Shown in pieces: positions 1-11,655 of a stretch of 64,000 bases of DNA. Where the stretch lies: positions 42,501 through 106,500 of the forward strand of contig CAUYUJ010014272.1 in the NCBI GenBank assembly GCA_963575745.1, written 5' to 3'. The notes under the pieces are model-generated. The model worked only from the letters and a program-made list of their open reading frames with translations, did not search any database and had not been told where the DNA came from. A program made the translations under genes and the position numbers. Numbering within the stretch: position 1 is the stretch's first letter; each line of letters begins with the position of its first letter. Source of the stretch: Prorocentrum cordatum (taxonomy: Eukaryota; Sar; Dinophyceae; Prorocentrales; Prorocentraceae).

Positions 1-144
1 ATGCATCGCCGACGTCGGCGTGGGGAATCACGGGCTCCACATCGAGCCGCATCGCCGGTGCATCGGCGATGCGGCGCGATCCTCCGACCCCATCTACTCG
101 GACCCCATCTGGGAGGCCTAGAAATAGTGGGTGTACTCTGGTCC

Positions 145-249
145 CTCTCCTCCTCCTCCTCCTCCTCCTCCTCCTTCTCCTCCTCCTCCTCCTCCTCCTC
201 CTCCTCCTCCTCCTCCTCCCCCTCCTCCTCCTCCTCCTCCTCCTCCTCT
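145..249. repeat. (TCC)n microsatellite
   Basis: About 105 bases of nearly pure TCC with the pyrimidine strand on plus. Poly-Ser and poly-Leu frames through it are artefacts of the repeat. Confidence 0.95.
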
Positions 250-1177
250 GTCCGAGACCCTTCCAGTCCCGAACCTCCCCCTGACACGCTGACTCCTCGA
301 CGCCTGCCTCCAGTGAGGGGGCGGCCGGGCGCACCTGCGGCGCGAGAGGAAGCGGGGCGGTCAAGCGGCGAGACGGGGCCCTCCTCCCCCCGCGCCTCGC
401 CTGCGGCATTTTCCTCGCCTGCTTCCCGCTTTCCCCTGCCAACCCCCCGTCCCAGCTCCCTCGAGTAGGGGATGGACTACAAAATTGGTTTACCCCAACA
501 ATTGGTTCTCGTCGAATCTGCGACAGATACGTGGAATGATCCACGAGCATCCTGCGTATTCTTCTTCCGTCGACGAGAAAATCGGGGGTAAAACCAATTC
601 TGTAGTCGATCCCCTACTCGACTCATCATCTCCACCGCATTCCCTCGACCCCTCCCTGCCCGAACCTGCGCAGACGGCAGCCGTGCACCACCACCACCAC
701 CCACCACGCCTGGCCGGGGCCCTCCCGGTCCCTGGGATGGTGCACAGACCCTCCTTCCTGGCCCAGGGCCGCGCGTGTGGGGGAAACAGAAGATACTGAT
801 GCCGCTGCTCCCCGGACCTCTCCCGCGAGGCGCTCTGACCAGAGCTTCGAGGCGAATCCAGCGCTAGCGACGGGGACGTCCCAGGAGGCCCGAAAAGGGC
901 GAAGACCAGGGATGAGCAAGTATCGCGGTATCGGTATCCTCTCCTCCTCCGAGCATGTTGGCGGTGCTTCACGGCCTTCCGCAGAGGACCCCACGCCGCC
1001 GGCCCGCGGGGTCTCCTGCTGCCGGCGCTCCTCCTCCTCGCGGGCGCTGTGCATGAACCGCATCTTTCCGATGTTGGCCGACAGGACGTGCGCGCTCCGC
1101 TCGGCACCACCGGCCGCGGCGCCCGCGTCCCCGCTGGCCGCTCCTCTGCTCCGTGCGGGCACTCGTCACTGCAACGT
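250..1177. other. GC-rich DNA without a recognisable gene
   Basis: Open frames exist on both strands but their products are Arg/Pro/Ser-rich, overlap each other and show no domain. The only recognisable content is a copy of dispersed repeat family A at 798-912. Confidence 0.6.
798..912 (+). repeat. Dispersed repeat family A, copy 1
   Basis: Shares an extended match with 6,232-6,345, starting GATGCCGCTGCTCCCCGGAC here and GATACCGCTGCTCCCTGGAC there, and running through a GAGGCCC(G)AAAAGG segment to the end. Both copies lie on plus. No termini or coding content were recognised. Confidence 0.7.
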
Positions 1178-1300
1178 CATCCCCCTCCCCCTCCTCCTCC
1201 TCCTCCCTTCCTCCCTTCCTCCCTCCCTCCCTCCATCTATCCCTCCTCCTCCTCCTCCTTTTCCTCATCCTCCTCCTCCGCCTCCTCATCCTCCCTGACC
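1178..1300. repeat. Pyrimidine (CCT/TCC) low-complexity tract
   Basis: Degenerate CCCTCC / TCCTCC tract on plus, ending near CCTCCCTGACC. Confidence 0.85.
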
Positions 1301-3735
1301 TAATCGTCCTTCTCCGCCTCCGCCTCTCATGCGTCTTGCGCCTCGCGCGGCGTGGTGCCGGAACGCGGTGGTAGATGCCGGCAGCGCGGGCACCAGGACG
1401 ATCTGGAGGGCGTTTTGCAGCATCAGTGATGAACCAGTGATCGCGCTCCCCTTCCGGCCGACGTCATGTCGCTGCAAAGGCACGAAATTTTGTCGGCAGC
1501 GCTGGCGGTCGCTGACGCATCTGCAAGCCGGCGGGGCGCGACCCGCGCCAGAGCAGACCTGTGCAGGTGGAGAAGAGGAGGGCGGCCGCGAAGGCAGGGA
1601 GGGAGGGAGCGACCGCTGAGAGTCTGCGGGAAGGGGAGCGCGCGGGCGGCCTCAGGCATCGGAAACCGGTGTACACCCAGTCCCCGGGGGAAAGGCTCTG
1701 GAGTCCAGGACCCGTTTGCTTCCTGCCAGTGACGGGGCGCACGAGGACATACTAGGACTGTGTGTCCTCATCGGAGGCGTGCGACCGACCTGAACATCCA
1801 GTGTACCCATCTTGTGGCACAATGGTGCTTCCGGAGCGGCGTGGCCGGAAGGCATCCGCCACGGAGCACATACTCCAGGGCTTCTCGGCGCGCGCGTCGC
1901 CGCGCGCGCGTCGCCCCTCCGGGGGCGACGCGCACATCATCGTGAGTGCACGTGGGTGGCGCCGCAAGGAGGCGCGAGGGTCCAGGCCACCCGCGGGGGC
2001 GCGAAGACCATCGCGCCCCGCGCGGCGCGGCCTGGGCGGCGGCCGCGGGCACCGGGACTCGTGCATGCGCTCGGTCCCGAGGGAGAGAGGCTCTGGAGCC
2101 CAGGACTCGCCTGCTCCACGCCAGCGGGGTGCGAGGGTCTGGGCCACCCGCGGCGAGCGACGGGCGGGGGGGAGCGAGGAGGAGGCCTTCTCGGAAGGCG
2201 TCGGGGCCTGCTCGGCAGCCCTCGCGCCTCCTGGGAGGTCTCCTGCGCCTGCGGGGAAGGCTCAGAGCACCTCTCGGGAGGCTCCGAACCCTCCGAGGAG
2301 GCCCGCCCCTGCTCACTTCCCCCCGGCCTCGCCGCCGAACAGGGGAGGGAGGGAGAGCACGCCAGCAACACCACCACCACCGGGCCTCCGCCAGCCCACT
2401 CTGGCCCAGGCCCAGAGGACGAGCGCACCAAGGTCCGGCCCAGGGTGGGCCTCTGGATGCCCAGTGGCGGCGTGCACTTCCTCCCGTGGCGGCCCATCGG
2501 CTACACGCAAGAGTGACCCTGGGAAAGAATGACCTTTCAGGTCAGGTCAGGTCAGGCCGCAGGCTGCGGCACCGTAGGCCGCGGCAAAGGATGAAGGGGG
2601 CGGCGCGGGGCGCAGATGAAGGGGGCGCAGGATGAAGGGGGCACAGCACCTTTAGTGCGAGGATGAGGGGGGCGCGGGGCACGCAGGCAGCCGCTATCGC
2701 ATCGCGCTCGGCAATCGGAGGGACCCCGATGAGCCCGCACCAGGTCACTCTGGCGAAAGGTCACTCTTACGTGTAGTCGGCGAGGGCACGGATTCTTCGT
2801 GACCCGGCTCGTCGGCACGGATCACTGTTTCGTCCCGGGCCCAAGACGAGCCTGTGGAGACACGAGATGCGGAAGAACGCTGGCAGCTGCAACCTCTGTC
2901 GCAAAGGAGGCCCGTGGTGGCAGCGGTGGCCCGGTGGTGGCTCCCCACCCCCTCGCCGCCGCCGCCTCCGTCGTCGGCGTCGGCGCCGACCGACCAAAAC
3001 CTGCTCAAAGCCAGTCCCCAGATCCCTCCAGGGGCCCACCCTGCCCAGGCTCCCAAATATCCGGCGCTCCCACCTTTTCGAGGCGTGGACCCCTTGAGGT
3101 CTGGACCACTTCCCTGGGGCCATCCAGCATCACTTCTTGACGGTCCTATAGGGGCCCGTGCAGGGGCCCCCCGAGGCCGAACCTCGCCGAAAACGGGCCG
3201 CTCCAAGTGTTGTCGGAGCACCGGACCTCTGGGTTCTGGGGCTGCGCCCAGCCGTGGCGACAAGGAAACTCCAGCCGCGCCCCGAAAAACCCTCCAAGAC
3301 GACGTAAGCGGCGGCGGCATCGCGTTCCTGGCTGCGCCGCCCCAGCCGCTGGCGCGTCAGGCGCCGCCGCCTGCGCAGCGGCCTGGTCGCCTGGCGGCCG
3401 CCCGCGGGGGCCGCCCGCTGCAGCAGCGAGACCGAGCGCGGCAGTCGACGCAGCCGCCGGCGACGCTGACGGCGGCGTCGCACCGAGGGGCAGAGGATTG
3501 ACGGGGCCCCAAGATACACGTCCCTCGTCCCGCACCTCTCCCAGGAGAGAGGGAGAGGAAGACGAGGGTAAAGGAGGGAAGGGGGGAATTGGAGGTGGAG
3601 GTGGTGCATGTTGTTGAGTCCCGCACAGAGAAAGGGGGGCGGAGGAGGAGGGAGGAAAAAGGTGGTGCGAGTTCTAGCGTGGAGAGTACTTTCAGGTGCT
3701 TCTGAGGAGGGTGTATATTACGATGCATCCTGAGA
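1301..3735. other. GC-rich repeat-bearing intergenic DNA
   Basis: No frame gives a recognisable protein. It holds family B copy 1 (1,747-1,945) and a partial internal duplication in which GGCTCTGGAGTCCAGGACC near 1,697 recurs as GGCTCTGGAGCCCAGGACT near 2,090. Confidence 0.55.
1747..1945 (+). repeat. Dispersed repeat family B, copy 1
   Basis: Matches 12,317-12,490. Both begin ACATACTAG, then GTCCTC, a run giving GACC(C)GAACA(T/C), CCCATCTTGT, a GGTG/GCGTGGCCGG block and a CTTCTCGG(C/T)GCGCGCGTCG block. The copies are diverged by indels. The shared left edge may be one terminus of a non-coding mobile repeat. Confidence 0.75.
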
Positions 3736-3739
3736 TTAC

Positions 3740-3855
3740 TCTGGCTCTCCTCCTCCTCCTCGTCCTCTTCATCCTCCTCCTCCTCCTGCTCATCCTCCTC
3801 CTGCTCATCCTCCTCATTCTCTTCAACCTCCTCATTCTCCTCATCCTCCATCCTC
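3740..3855. repeat. CTC/TCA triplet-rich tract
   Basis: Imperfect CTC, ATC and TCC triplets on plus; the encoded poly-Leu/Ile and poly-Glu frames are artefacts. Confidence 0.9.
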
Positions 3856-4540
3856 ACTCCTCGACTTCAACACGGGGGCGGACTTAGTGAGCCTGGGTGG
3901 TTGGTGGGGGCCACGGTGTCTCTTTCGACGCCGGGCAGGACGGCATATAAATACTGCCAGAACTGGTTTGGGGGGACCAGCTCAAGGGGGGGTGGGGGGC
4001 GGGGGGGGAACGTCGAGCTGGGATCGGCGACACATCGCCGATTGATCGGCGATAGGCCCTCGTTCGCAAATCCGCACGGTCCTGGGCGGGGTGGGCTATT
4101 GGGCCCCTATCGACGTTGAATGGGCGATGGGGGGTTGGTGCATCTCCCCATTGGGTACATCCCCCCTGACGTTGCCCCCGATCTTGCTTCTCGTCAACTT
4201 TCTAAGTCCGCGGGAGCCAAGTGATCAGGGACAGACAAGCGCCGTCAGCAAGCAGTGGGGTCCACCAGAGGGGAATTGAGGCCCGAAGGCGAACACGACG
4301 GAGCTCGAGGGAGGGGCAGGGAGGAGCCCGCTCAGACCATCCTTCTCCTCCACACGCTACATCCTCCCCACCCTCCCTCCTCTCGCCCCTCCCCTCCCAT
4401 CTCCTCCTCGACGGGGCAAGCGCGTCTCTGAGGCCGTTCTGGGCCCTTTTTTTCTGATGATTCCTGGGCCAGCTTGGGGCTCTCTTTGGAATGTCCTGGG
4501 CCGAAGAATCGTGCCTTAGGTGGCGGCCCGCACAGGGGTG
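3856..4540. other. No gene seen
   Basis: Mixed-composition DNA without a convincing frame, motif or repeat beyond short G runs near 3,990. Confidence 0.5.
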
Positions 4541-4542
4541 TA

Positions 4543-4818
4543 CTCCTCCTCCTCCTCCTCCTCCTTCTCATCCTCCTCCTCCTCCTCCTCCTCCTCCTCC
4601 TCCTCCTCCTCCTCCTCCTCCTCCTCCTCCCTCCTCCTCCTCCTCCTCCTCCTCGTCCTCCTCCTCCTCCTCCTTCTCCTCCTCCTCCTCCTTCTCCTCC
4701 TCCTCCTCCTCCCTCCTTCTCCTCCTCCTCCTCCTCAACCTCATCCGTCTGCGCCTCCGCCTCCGCCTCATCCGCCTCCTCCTCCTCGTCCTCCTCCTCC
4801 TCCTCCTCCTCCTCTACT
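4543..4818. repeat. Long (TCC)n array
   Basis: The longest triplet array of the window, about 275 bases, almost pure CTC/TCC to about 4,735 and then interspersed with GTC and CGC triplets. Homopurine-homopyrimidine with mirror symmetry, so triplex (H-DNA) formation is possible. Confidence 0.95.
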
Positions 4819-4849
4819 TCTTCTTTACTTCTCACTAAAACATCAGTCT

Positions 4850-5480
4850 TACCATCATGATAAGTATTGGTATTGGTAGTGGCATCATAATATTCTCAAT
4901 GTTTATACCATATAAATTTGATAGCCACGTTACTACTAGTAGTAGCATCGTTATCGGTATCAGTAATAATAGTATTGCCAGTATCACTTAATTTGAAAGT
5001 ATTAGTGGTAGTAATACTATTACTGTAAATACTAATACTATGCTTGCCACTATCATCCTCCATGTAAACAACACTAGTCGCGCTATTGATCACAGCAATA
5101 TTATATTCGGATCCACCTTCGTCCTATTAATAGTATGTGCATCACGAATAGTAATATCCTGATGACTAGTATGGACAGTTATTATTCGTATCATGAGTAT
5201 TCGCCTTAGTATTCGTAGTGCTCTCATCGATCGTCTTATTATTACTTCTGGCGTCGTATTAGTATTGCGAGTACTGTGATTCGTCGTATTAATATTACCC
5301 GTGGTATTCGTATGATTAATGATATCCGTAGTAATACTACTTGAATTACTAGTCGTACTGATCTTCGTCTTCTTAGTATAATGATTAAGCTTAGTATGCC
5401 TCGTAGTATTGTTACTAGTACTACGACTCGTATTAATATGCTCGCTTATATGATTGCTACGACTAGTATTCCCCAATCAG
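4850..5480. repeat. Degenerate AGT/ATT/ACT triplet region
   Basis: About 630 bases dominated by AGTA, TATT and ACTAGT words with a triplet rhythm. Frames here give Asn/Thr/Ser/Ile-rich low-complexity products. It probably decayed from TAG- or TAT-type arrays such as the one at 28,573-28,754. Confidence 0.75.
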
Positions 5481-5519
5481 CGCTTGCACTGAAGGGGTCC
5501 TAGCGGAAGTTGAAAGATT

Positions 5520-5665
5520 TGGCGAAGGGTTTCCCGCCGATTTTGGTAGCAGGCTGGGTTCCCGGGTTCCCGGTTCTGGGTTTCAGGGTTCCCGCTGATT
5601 GGTTCCAGGCCAATTTCGGTGGGCTCTGGGTTCCCGGGCGCCTGGGTTCCCGGTCGATCTCGTCA
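5520..5665. repeat. GGGTTCCCGG cryptic repeat
   Basis: The words GGGTTCCC, GGTTCCCGG and GGGTTTC(C/A) recur at irregular 10- to 40-base spacing. This differs from the TTTAGGG telomere repeat and no telomere is claimed. Confidence 0.6.
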
Positions 5666-5766
5666 GCGAAAACCATCCACTGATTGGGGTTTTTCTCTGG
5701 TGTAATAGTTTTCTTATTATCACGATTACGCTTAATATCATTATTATTCGTCCTCATAATACTAGT

Positions 5767-5809
5767 CGTACTCATCATCCTCCTCCTCCTCATCATCATC
5801 ATCCTCCTA

Positions 5810-5840
<31 letters not shown>

Positions 5841-5926
5841 TCCTCCTTACTCCTCCTCCTCCTCCTCCTCCTCCTCCTCCTCGTCCTCCTCCTCCTCCTC
5901 CTCCTCCTCCTCCTCTCCCTCTTTCT
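5767..5926. repeat. (CTC)n microsatellite
   Basis: CTC/CAT triplets grading into a pure TCC run on the plus strand. Confidence 0.92.
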
Positions 5927-6231
5927 CGGGGGAGGTAGGAAGGCTTCTTGGTAGGAGGCTGCTTCTTAGAAGGCGGCGGCCTGACATCTACAGAGAAGGC
6001 CCGCGCTTTCTAAGCAGGGGTGATTCTAAGGAGCCTTCTCCACTCCCCCCTCCCCCCTCCTGCGCGTGGCCGACACAGGATCGTGCCTCAGGGAAAACGG
6101 ATCAATCACTTTGACTCTCTTGGCCGTGGCCAGAGGGCACGGCTCCATGTCCTTCGTGCTCGTCAGCAGCAGCGTCCCGTGGGGCCCTCTTGGGCCGCCC
6201 TAGCCCCCCACCTGGGGAAATCGAACGGCAA

Positions 6232-6345
6232 TGATACCGCTGCTCCCTGGACCTCTCCCAGGGTGCGTCCTGACCAGGATTTCGAAGCGAATACGGCGGT
6301 GGCGACGAGGGCCTCCCGGGAGGCCCCAAAAAAGGCGACAACGAG
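6232..6345 (+). repeat. Dispersed repeat family A, copy 2
   Basis: Counterpart of 798-912, same strand, diverged by substitutions and small indels. No open frame is conserved between the two copies. Confidence 0.7.
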
Positions 6346-6719
6346 GGAACGGCAGCGGCATGGGTTCCGCAGACGGCAGTTCTACACCACCACCGCGACT
6401 GGCGAGGGCCACACTGGGCCCCAAGATGGTGTATAGACCGTCCTGGCCTCGGCCAGGAGGCGTATGCACCGTGCAAGGGCCCAGGATGGCCCTGGCCAGG
6501 CACGGCGGTGGTGCACGGGTGCCTCCTGCGTGTGGGTACCTCTTCCTCCTCCCCACCCGCGGCCCTCCCCGGGGGCCACCCCCCGCAGAGGGTGGCCGCC
6601 CGCGCACTCGCGCCTCCATGCCTGCGGCGGCCCTTCTTGGCCATCCGCGCTGGGCGCCGGCCTGGGCCCCCCCTCACCGGGCGTCTCTCCCCGCGCCCAG
6701 CGTCCTCCCCTCTCTAGGA

Positions 6720-6835
6720 GGGTCGAGTATCGAGGAGGCTCGAGGATCGAGGAGAGGAGGACGCGGGTCGAGGCTCGAGGATCCTCCGGAGAGGGATCGA
6801 GGATCGAGGATCGAGGATTGAGGAGGGGAGGGGAG
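6720..6835. repeat. (GGATCGA)-type short tandem repeat
   Basis: The words GAGGATCGAGGA and GGCTCGAGGATC recur with a 7- to 12-base step across about 115 bases. Confidence 0.75.
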
Positions 6836-6944
6836 GATGCGGAAGTGGAGGACGTGAAGGTGGAGGAGTAGGGGAAGAGGAGGAGAAGGAGGAGGGTCTT
6901 CCCCTCTGGGAAGAAGAGGTGGAGGAGGAGCAGCAACGACGCAA

Positions 6945-7085
6945 ACCTCCAACGTCACGAAACAAACAAGTACGGACAGTGTTCGCCGTCTCGGCATCTC
7001 GAGACCCACTTCTGGGTCACTGAACAATCGAAAATGACCTGGCATGAGAAACTGGTCTCTGCGATGGGGTCGAGACCTCTGGGAG
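6945..7085 (+). repeat. Dispersed repeat family C, copy 1
   Basis: Resembles 9,523-9,672 in order and content: CCTC(C/A)AACGTC, TTCG(C/G)..TCTCGGCATCT, then GGGATGGGGTCGAG near the right end. Diverged but collinear. Confidence 0.65.
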
Positions 7086-7099
7086 TCCACGGTGTGAAA

Positions 7100-7985
7100 C
7101 AAGGGGGTCCTCCAACAAGGAGGTCTTCGAACGAGGGGGTCTTCGAACGAAGGAGAGAAGAAGGACCAGAGTAAACTCTAGCGGCGTCAACGATGCTGCA
7201 AGACACCCTCCCACCCAAAATCCCCTCCTCATAAGTCCCTACAGGCATTCCTTTTCACTACGGGAAGCGCACCCTGAAAGATGAGGGCCAGAACGGCCTG
7301 CCACTCACGCGAGGGTCCCGTTTTGCACAGGAGTTACCCCTGCATCCTTTCAAAGAAAAAGAATGCAAAAAGGTAGGGTCACGAACGAAAGGAAGCGAAC
7401 AGCGGCAACCCCTGTCGAAACGTAGTTGCCGAACCCCCGTGCAGCGGTTGCACCCACCGGCCCTCTGCGCGCAGGTGGCATAACGGCCCTTGTCCTCAAT
7501 CTTCCAAAACCCCTTCAGCTATTCAGGGAAGGGCTATCTCTGCGCTCTATTGATAAGCACCCTCCCCACGACCCGACTTCGGATAAACGAAAGTCAATGC
7601 AGACAAACCCCACCGTCCTTGCAAAAAACAATAGCCAGAGAGCACCTTGCAAGATTTTTGAACAATCCTCGTGCGCTCCGCAATCACTTTATACTAGTCC
7701 TTTACAGGAAAGGCGGATGCGCCATCACATTGCCTGGTGTGCGCAAGCCCACCATCCCTGTTTGAAAAATGCAAAACGCATGTTGCAGCGAATTGTTTTA
7801 ACAATAAACGGGCGCCCCACGATCACATTGCATTATTATCTGGCAAGGATGATAGGGATGCCCCGGTGGTTGTCGATTGCGGCCCCTGCCCATGCTGAGA
7901 GCCGCGTGGTACTGAAGCCCCCGAAGGGACCCCCCAAGAGGCAAGTTCTTTGGATAATCAATCACGTGTGCCTTCTCGCACGCTC
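7100..7985. other. No recognisable gene
   Basis: A plus-strand frame of about 190 codons spans 7,426-8,001, but its Pro/Arg/His-rich product has no domain or signal peptide and no splice context that I can identify. I treat the interval as non-coding. Confidence 0.5.
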
Positions 7986-7989
7986 GCCT

Positions 7990-8340
7990 CTGAGGCCCTA
8001 AGATGGCCCAAGATGGTCAGGAGGAGCCCAAGAGGGTCCACGACGGCCCCCAGAGGCCCCCAAGAGCGCTCCAAGATGAGACCTGCTTCGGCTTCCGAGG
8101 GGGGGGGGGGGGGGAAGAAGCCCCCACCCCCCCCTGTGCCCCCCCTGTAAGCAATTGGGCACACGATCGCCCCAAGAAGGCCGCAAGGCCCCCCCCCCGA
8201 GGGCCCCAAAGGGGGTCAAGACACCCAGAGGTAGCCCCAAGTGGGCCCCAAGAGGGCTCCGAGACGACCCCGAGAGGACCCCGAGAAGATCTCAAAACAA
8301 CCCCGAGCGGCCTCCAAGAGGCCCTCACGACACAAGATCC
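7990..8340 (+). repeat. CCAAGANGGCC-type degenerate 11-mer array
   Basis: Words such as CCCAAGATGG, CCAAGAGGG, CCCCGAGA and CTCCAAGAG recur every 10-12 bases. The same family fills the introns at 15.4-15.9 and 16.5-17.0 kb and recurs at 53.6-53.8 kb. Confidence 0.75.
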
Positions 8341-8344
8341 GCGA

Positions 8345-8520
8345 AGGCCTACTCCTCCTCCCCCTCCTCCTCCTCTTCTTCCTCCTCCTCCTCATCTTTC
8401 TCCTCATTCTCCCTCCTTCCTCATCCTTGTTCATCCTCCTCATCCTGGTCCTCTTCCTCCTCCCGCTCCTCATTGTTCTGCCGTTCCTACTCCCCATCCT
8501 GCTCCTCGTACTAATACACT
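8345..8520. repeat. (CTC/TCC)n tract
   Basis: Imperfect CTC, TCC, TTC triplets on plus. Confidence 0.88.
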
Positions 8521-8734
8521 CCTCCAACCTCCTCGTCCAAACGACTGTCATGGGCACCGTATCTGGAGGGCTGGCAGGGATACGCGAAGCGTAGCCTGAC
8601 TTGCCCAGGAAGTCTCAAGCGAGGGCCCCAGCTCGAAGAGAGGCCGCCCTCCATCCTTGCACCTCTCGCACAAGGCTACACTTCCAATCGTAGTGTTCGA
8701 GGTCGTCGCAGGCGATAGCCGTGTCTTGCAAAGG

Positions 8735-9295
8735 AACCGCCCTCCTTCCCTGTAACCGTTGAGAGCTCGTCAGGCGAGCGTGCGCGGGCGGCGCTCGGGC
8801 GGGAGCCGCACCGTGGAAACGACTCGCGATGGAAACCTTTTGAGACGACTCTGCGCGCCGCTGGGTCGAGAGCCACACATTAGGGGTGGGGCTCTCTTGG
8901 ATCGTCTTGCGTGCCTCTTTAGCCAGCTTCGGACCACGCTGGGCGTCTCGGAAGAACGATGTTTGGGCGACTCGGCACTCCCTTGGCCCTCTTGGCCAGT
9001 GGTGGGGCACTCTTGGAACCGTTTTGGCTTCCCTAAACCTACATCATTGTCCTTGTTGGCACCATATGAGACGATTGTGCGCGGCGCTGGGGCGAGAGAG
9101 ACACTCCGGAAAAGATCAGCCCTACATCCCTCTTTCCGTTGGAAACCTCGAAGACGAATGTGCACGGCGGTAGGGCGAGGGCCGCATTTTGACGACAAGT
9201 CGCCATCCTCCCTTGTAGCTGTTGGACACTTATCAAGCGAGCGTGCGCGACGCTCTAGCGAGATCCACATTTTGAACACCATCCACCCTCCCGCC
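8735..9295 (+). repeat. Degenerate minisatellite, roughly 75-90 bp unit
   Basis: Recurring order of elements: CCCT(T)GTA(A/G)C(C/T)GTTG, then GCGAGCGTGCGCG, then CGCTGGG(T/G)CGAGAG and CACA(T)T. I see about five diverged partial units, interrupted at 8,890-9,020 by inverse-oriented CTCTTGG words of the 11-mer family. Unit boundaries are approximate. Confidence 0.5.
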
Positions 9296-9522
9296 TTGTA
9301 ATCAGCATTTAGACTTAAAACTTGAAGATCGCAACCGGTGAGGAAAATTCAAGCGAAACACCTGGCCCGCGCTACCGGCACGCAACGAGGAGCTATCCAT
9401 GAGGAAGAAGGATGGAAACAGAGAAGGAGGAGGGTGAGGGGGACATGGAAGCAGAGGAGGAGGGCAGACTGCCTGCTCCTCCCGGAGGAGCAAGAGGAGG
9501 AGGAGGATGGAAGGACTCAGAC

Positions 9523-9672
9523 CTCAAACGTCTGGACAAAATCGTGACGGCCAGCTTTCACGATGTTCTTTCGGCATCTGCAAACCTGTTCCCGGGCCCT
9601 GGGATCATCAATAAGCAGCCTAGGCTTGAGCAAATGTCCGACGGGATGGGGTCGAGTCTTCCAGGGGTCCGT
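9523..9672 (+). repeat. Dispersed repeat family C, copy 2
   Basis: Collinear, diverged partner of 6,945-7,085 on the same strand. Confidence 0.65.
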
Positions 9673-9731
9673 ACTGAACAAAAAACAAAGCAATAAAAAC
9701 AGCACAAAACAATAAAAACAGCACAAAAAAC

Positions 9732-10010
<279 letters not shown>

Positions 10011-10587
10011 CGACGTCAGACGCCTGGGGGGGAGCGGCAGAAGGAGAGAGGCACTTGGGCGCTTTTGTGGCTCTTGGCATTTCTGGAGGCCTCCCGAGGC
10101 AACAACAACAACAACAACAACTGGGGACCTCCAGAGACCTCCCAGAGACCTCCGCTCGCCTCGCCCCACTTTTTCCTCCTGCAGAAAGGGTACCTCCCTG
10201 TTCCCTCCCCCTTCCGGCCTCCTGTCCCCACGCACACGCCCTGATTCTCAGGTGACTCACTCGGGCGCCCTGGTTCTCCGACTGCCGATTTGGGCGCCTG
10301 CGCGCTGGGATTGCCCAGTTTGGGCGCACTCGCGTTCAGATTGCTGGATTCAGAAGTTCGGCTGCTCAGCTTGGTCATCCCAGCGCCTTCGCGTCAGATC
10401 GTCTACTGGGACATCCTGGAACACATCACCTTGCGGTCCTTGCCTTGCCCTCCCCCCACCCTCCCGTCACCTCCCCGTATCTGTCACCTCTCGCTCCCCA
10501 CCCTTCCCTCCCTCGCTCCCTTGTCGGAGGCCAGTCGCTGGAGGCATGGGCCAACTGGGGACAACAGGCCTCTTAAGTCCTGAGGAG

Positions 10588-10665
10588 GGGGAAGAGGAGG
10601 AGGAGGAGGAGGAGGAGCAAGAGGAGGAGGAGGAGGAGGAGGAGGAAGAGGAGGAGGAGGATACG
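10588..10665. repeat. (GAG)n microsatellite
   Basis: GAG/GGA triplets, purine strand on plus, opposite in strand to the TCC arrays of 0-9 kb. Confidence 0.9.
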
Positions 10666-10881
10666 GTCAGGAACTTTTGCTTAGCGTGTCGCGGCGACAG
10701 CCCTGGCGACACGCTGTGCCCTGCGAGCGTCGGCCCGCTCCGCGGCGCGAGATGCCTGGAGAGGCTCGGGACGCCGACGATCGGGGGGCCCGAAGTGGTT
10801 GGCGCGTCGCGCCGAAGCACGGTGGGCCAAAACCAGCTGCGCGACACGCTGACCAGGAGCTCCCGGCCGTAATCTCGGTGG

Positions 10882-10990
10882 TGAGGAGGAGCAAGAGGAG
10901 GAGGAGGAGGAGGAGGAGGAGGAGGAGGAGGAGGAGGAGGAGGAGGAAGAGAAGAAGGAGGGGGAGGAGGGGGAGGACAGAGCGAAGAGC
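10882..10990. repeat. (GAG)n microsatellite
   Basis: Second purine-strand triplet array about 220 bases after the first; the DNA between them shows no gene. Confidence 0.92.
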
Positions 10991-11446
10991 GGGCACGAGG
11001 AGCAGGAGGGGAAGGACGACTAGGAGGAGCAGGGTAAAGAGGTCGGCACGGATTAGCCAAGCCAGCTGCTCGAGATCGACGGTTCTCCCTTGGTGCGTCT
11101 GTTTTGCCCCAAGCGGCCTTCTGAAGCCGCAGCCTTCTGAAGCCGAACAATAGCCCAGACAACGAAAGCCAACTGAAAAGTGAGCTGAATGCAGAGCCTG
11201 CCAGATGTTTTGAGGGCCCACTTCCCGAAGGTCGCGGCAAGTCTCTGTGAGGAAGAACTCACCCAAGCTCAGAATCTGCACCAGCAACGAAGAACACCCA
11301 TACACCACCGCCGGGGCAGCTCGAGCCGGGCTTGGGCCCAGAAATGACGCGCACCCCCGTCTGGCGCGGCCCAGGAGGGTGCGCAAACCCATTCAGGGCC
11401 CGACGTGGGCACGTGCAGGCCTGGCGGCGGTGCACACCTCTTCGGG

Positions 11447-11655
11447 GGCTACCCTTTTGTCGAGCGTGTCCCCCTACAGGGGAATTTTCGACGAATAATA
11501 GAATGATACCACAAAAATAATCAAACAATAAACCAAAAATAGTCTGGGAACTATTTTTTGAGTATTGTTTCATCATTTGAAAATATTTTTAGAATAACTT
11601 TTATTTTTCGTCGAAAATCCCCCTGTAGGGAGACAGGCCCGACATAAGGCTACCC
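11447..11655. mobile_element. hAT-like MITE with 8-bp target duplication
   Basis: A 193-bp AT-rich element (11,455-11,647) in GC-rich DNA. Its ends are long imperfect inverted repeats of about 50 bases: the left arm contains CCCTACAGGGGAATTTTCGA and CGACGAATAA, and the right arm read from the other end has CCCTACAGGGGGATTTTCGA and CGACGAAAAA. The element is flanked by a perfect direct repeat GGCTACCC at 11,447-11,454 and 11,648-11,655, read as the target-site duplication. Duplications of 8 bp are typical of hAT transposases. No coding capacity, so mobilisation would need a transposase from elsewhere. The whole unit could fold as a hairpin. Confidence 0.85.

Noticed and set aside
1-468. 155-codon Ser-rich frame at the window start
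   Set aside because: It is produced by the TCC array; no start context, domain or balanced composition.
5520-5665. Telomere-like GGGTT repeats
   Set aside because: Words are GGGTTCCC without the regular TTTAGGG array expected of a dinoflagellate telomere.
7426-8001. 191-codon plus-strand frame
   Set aside because: No recognisable motif and His/Pro/Arg-rich; no homologous copy or splice signals to support it.
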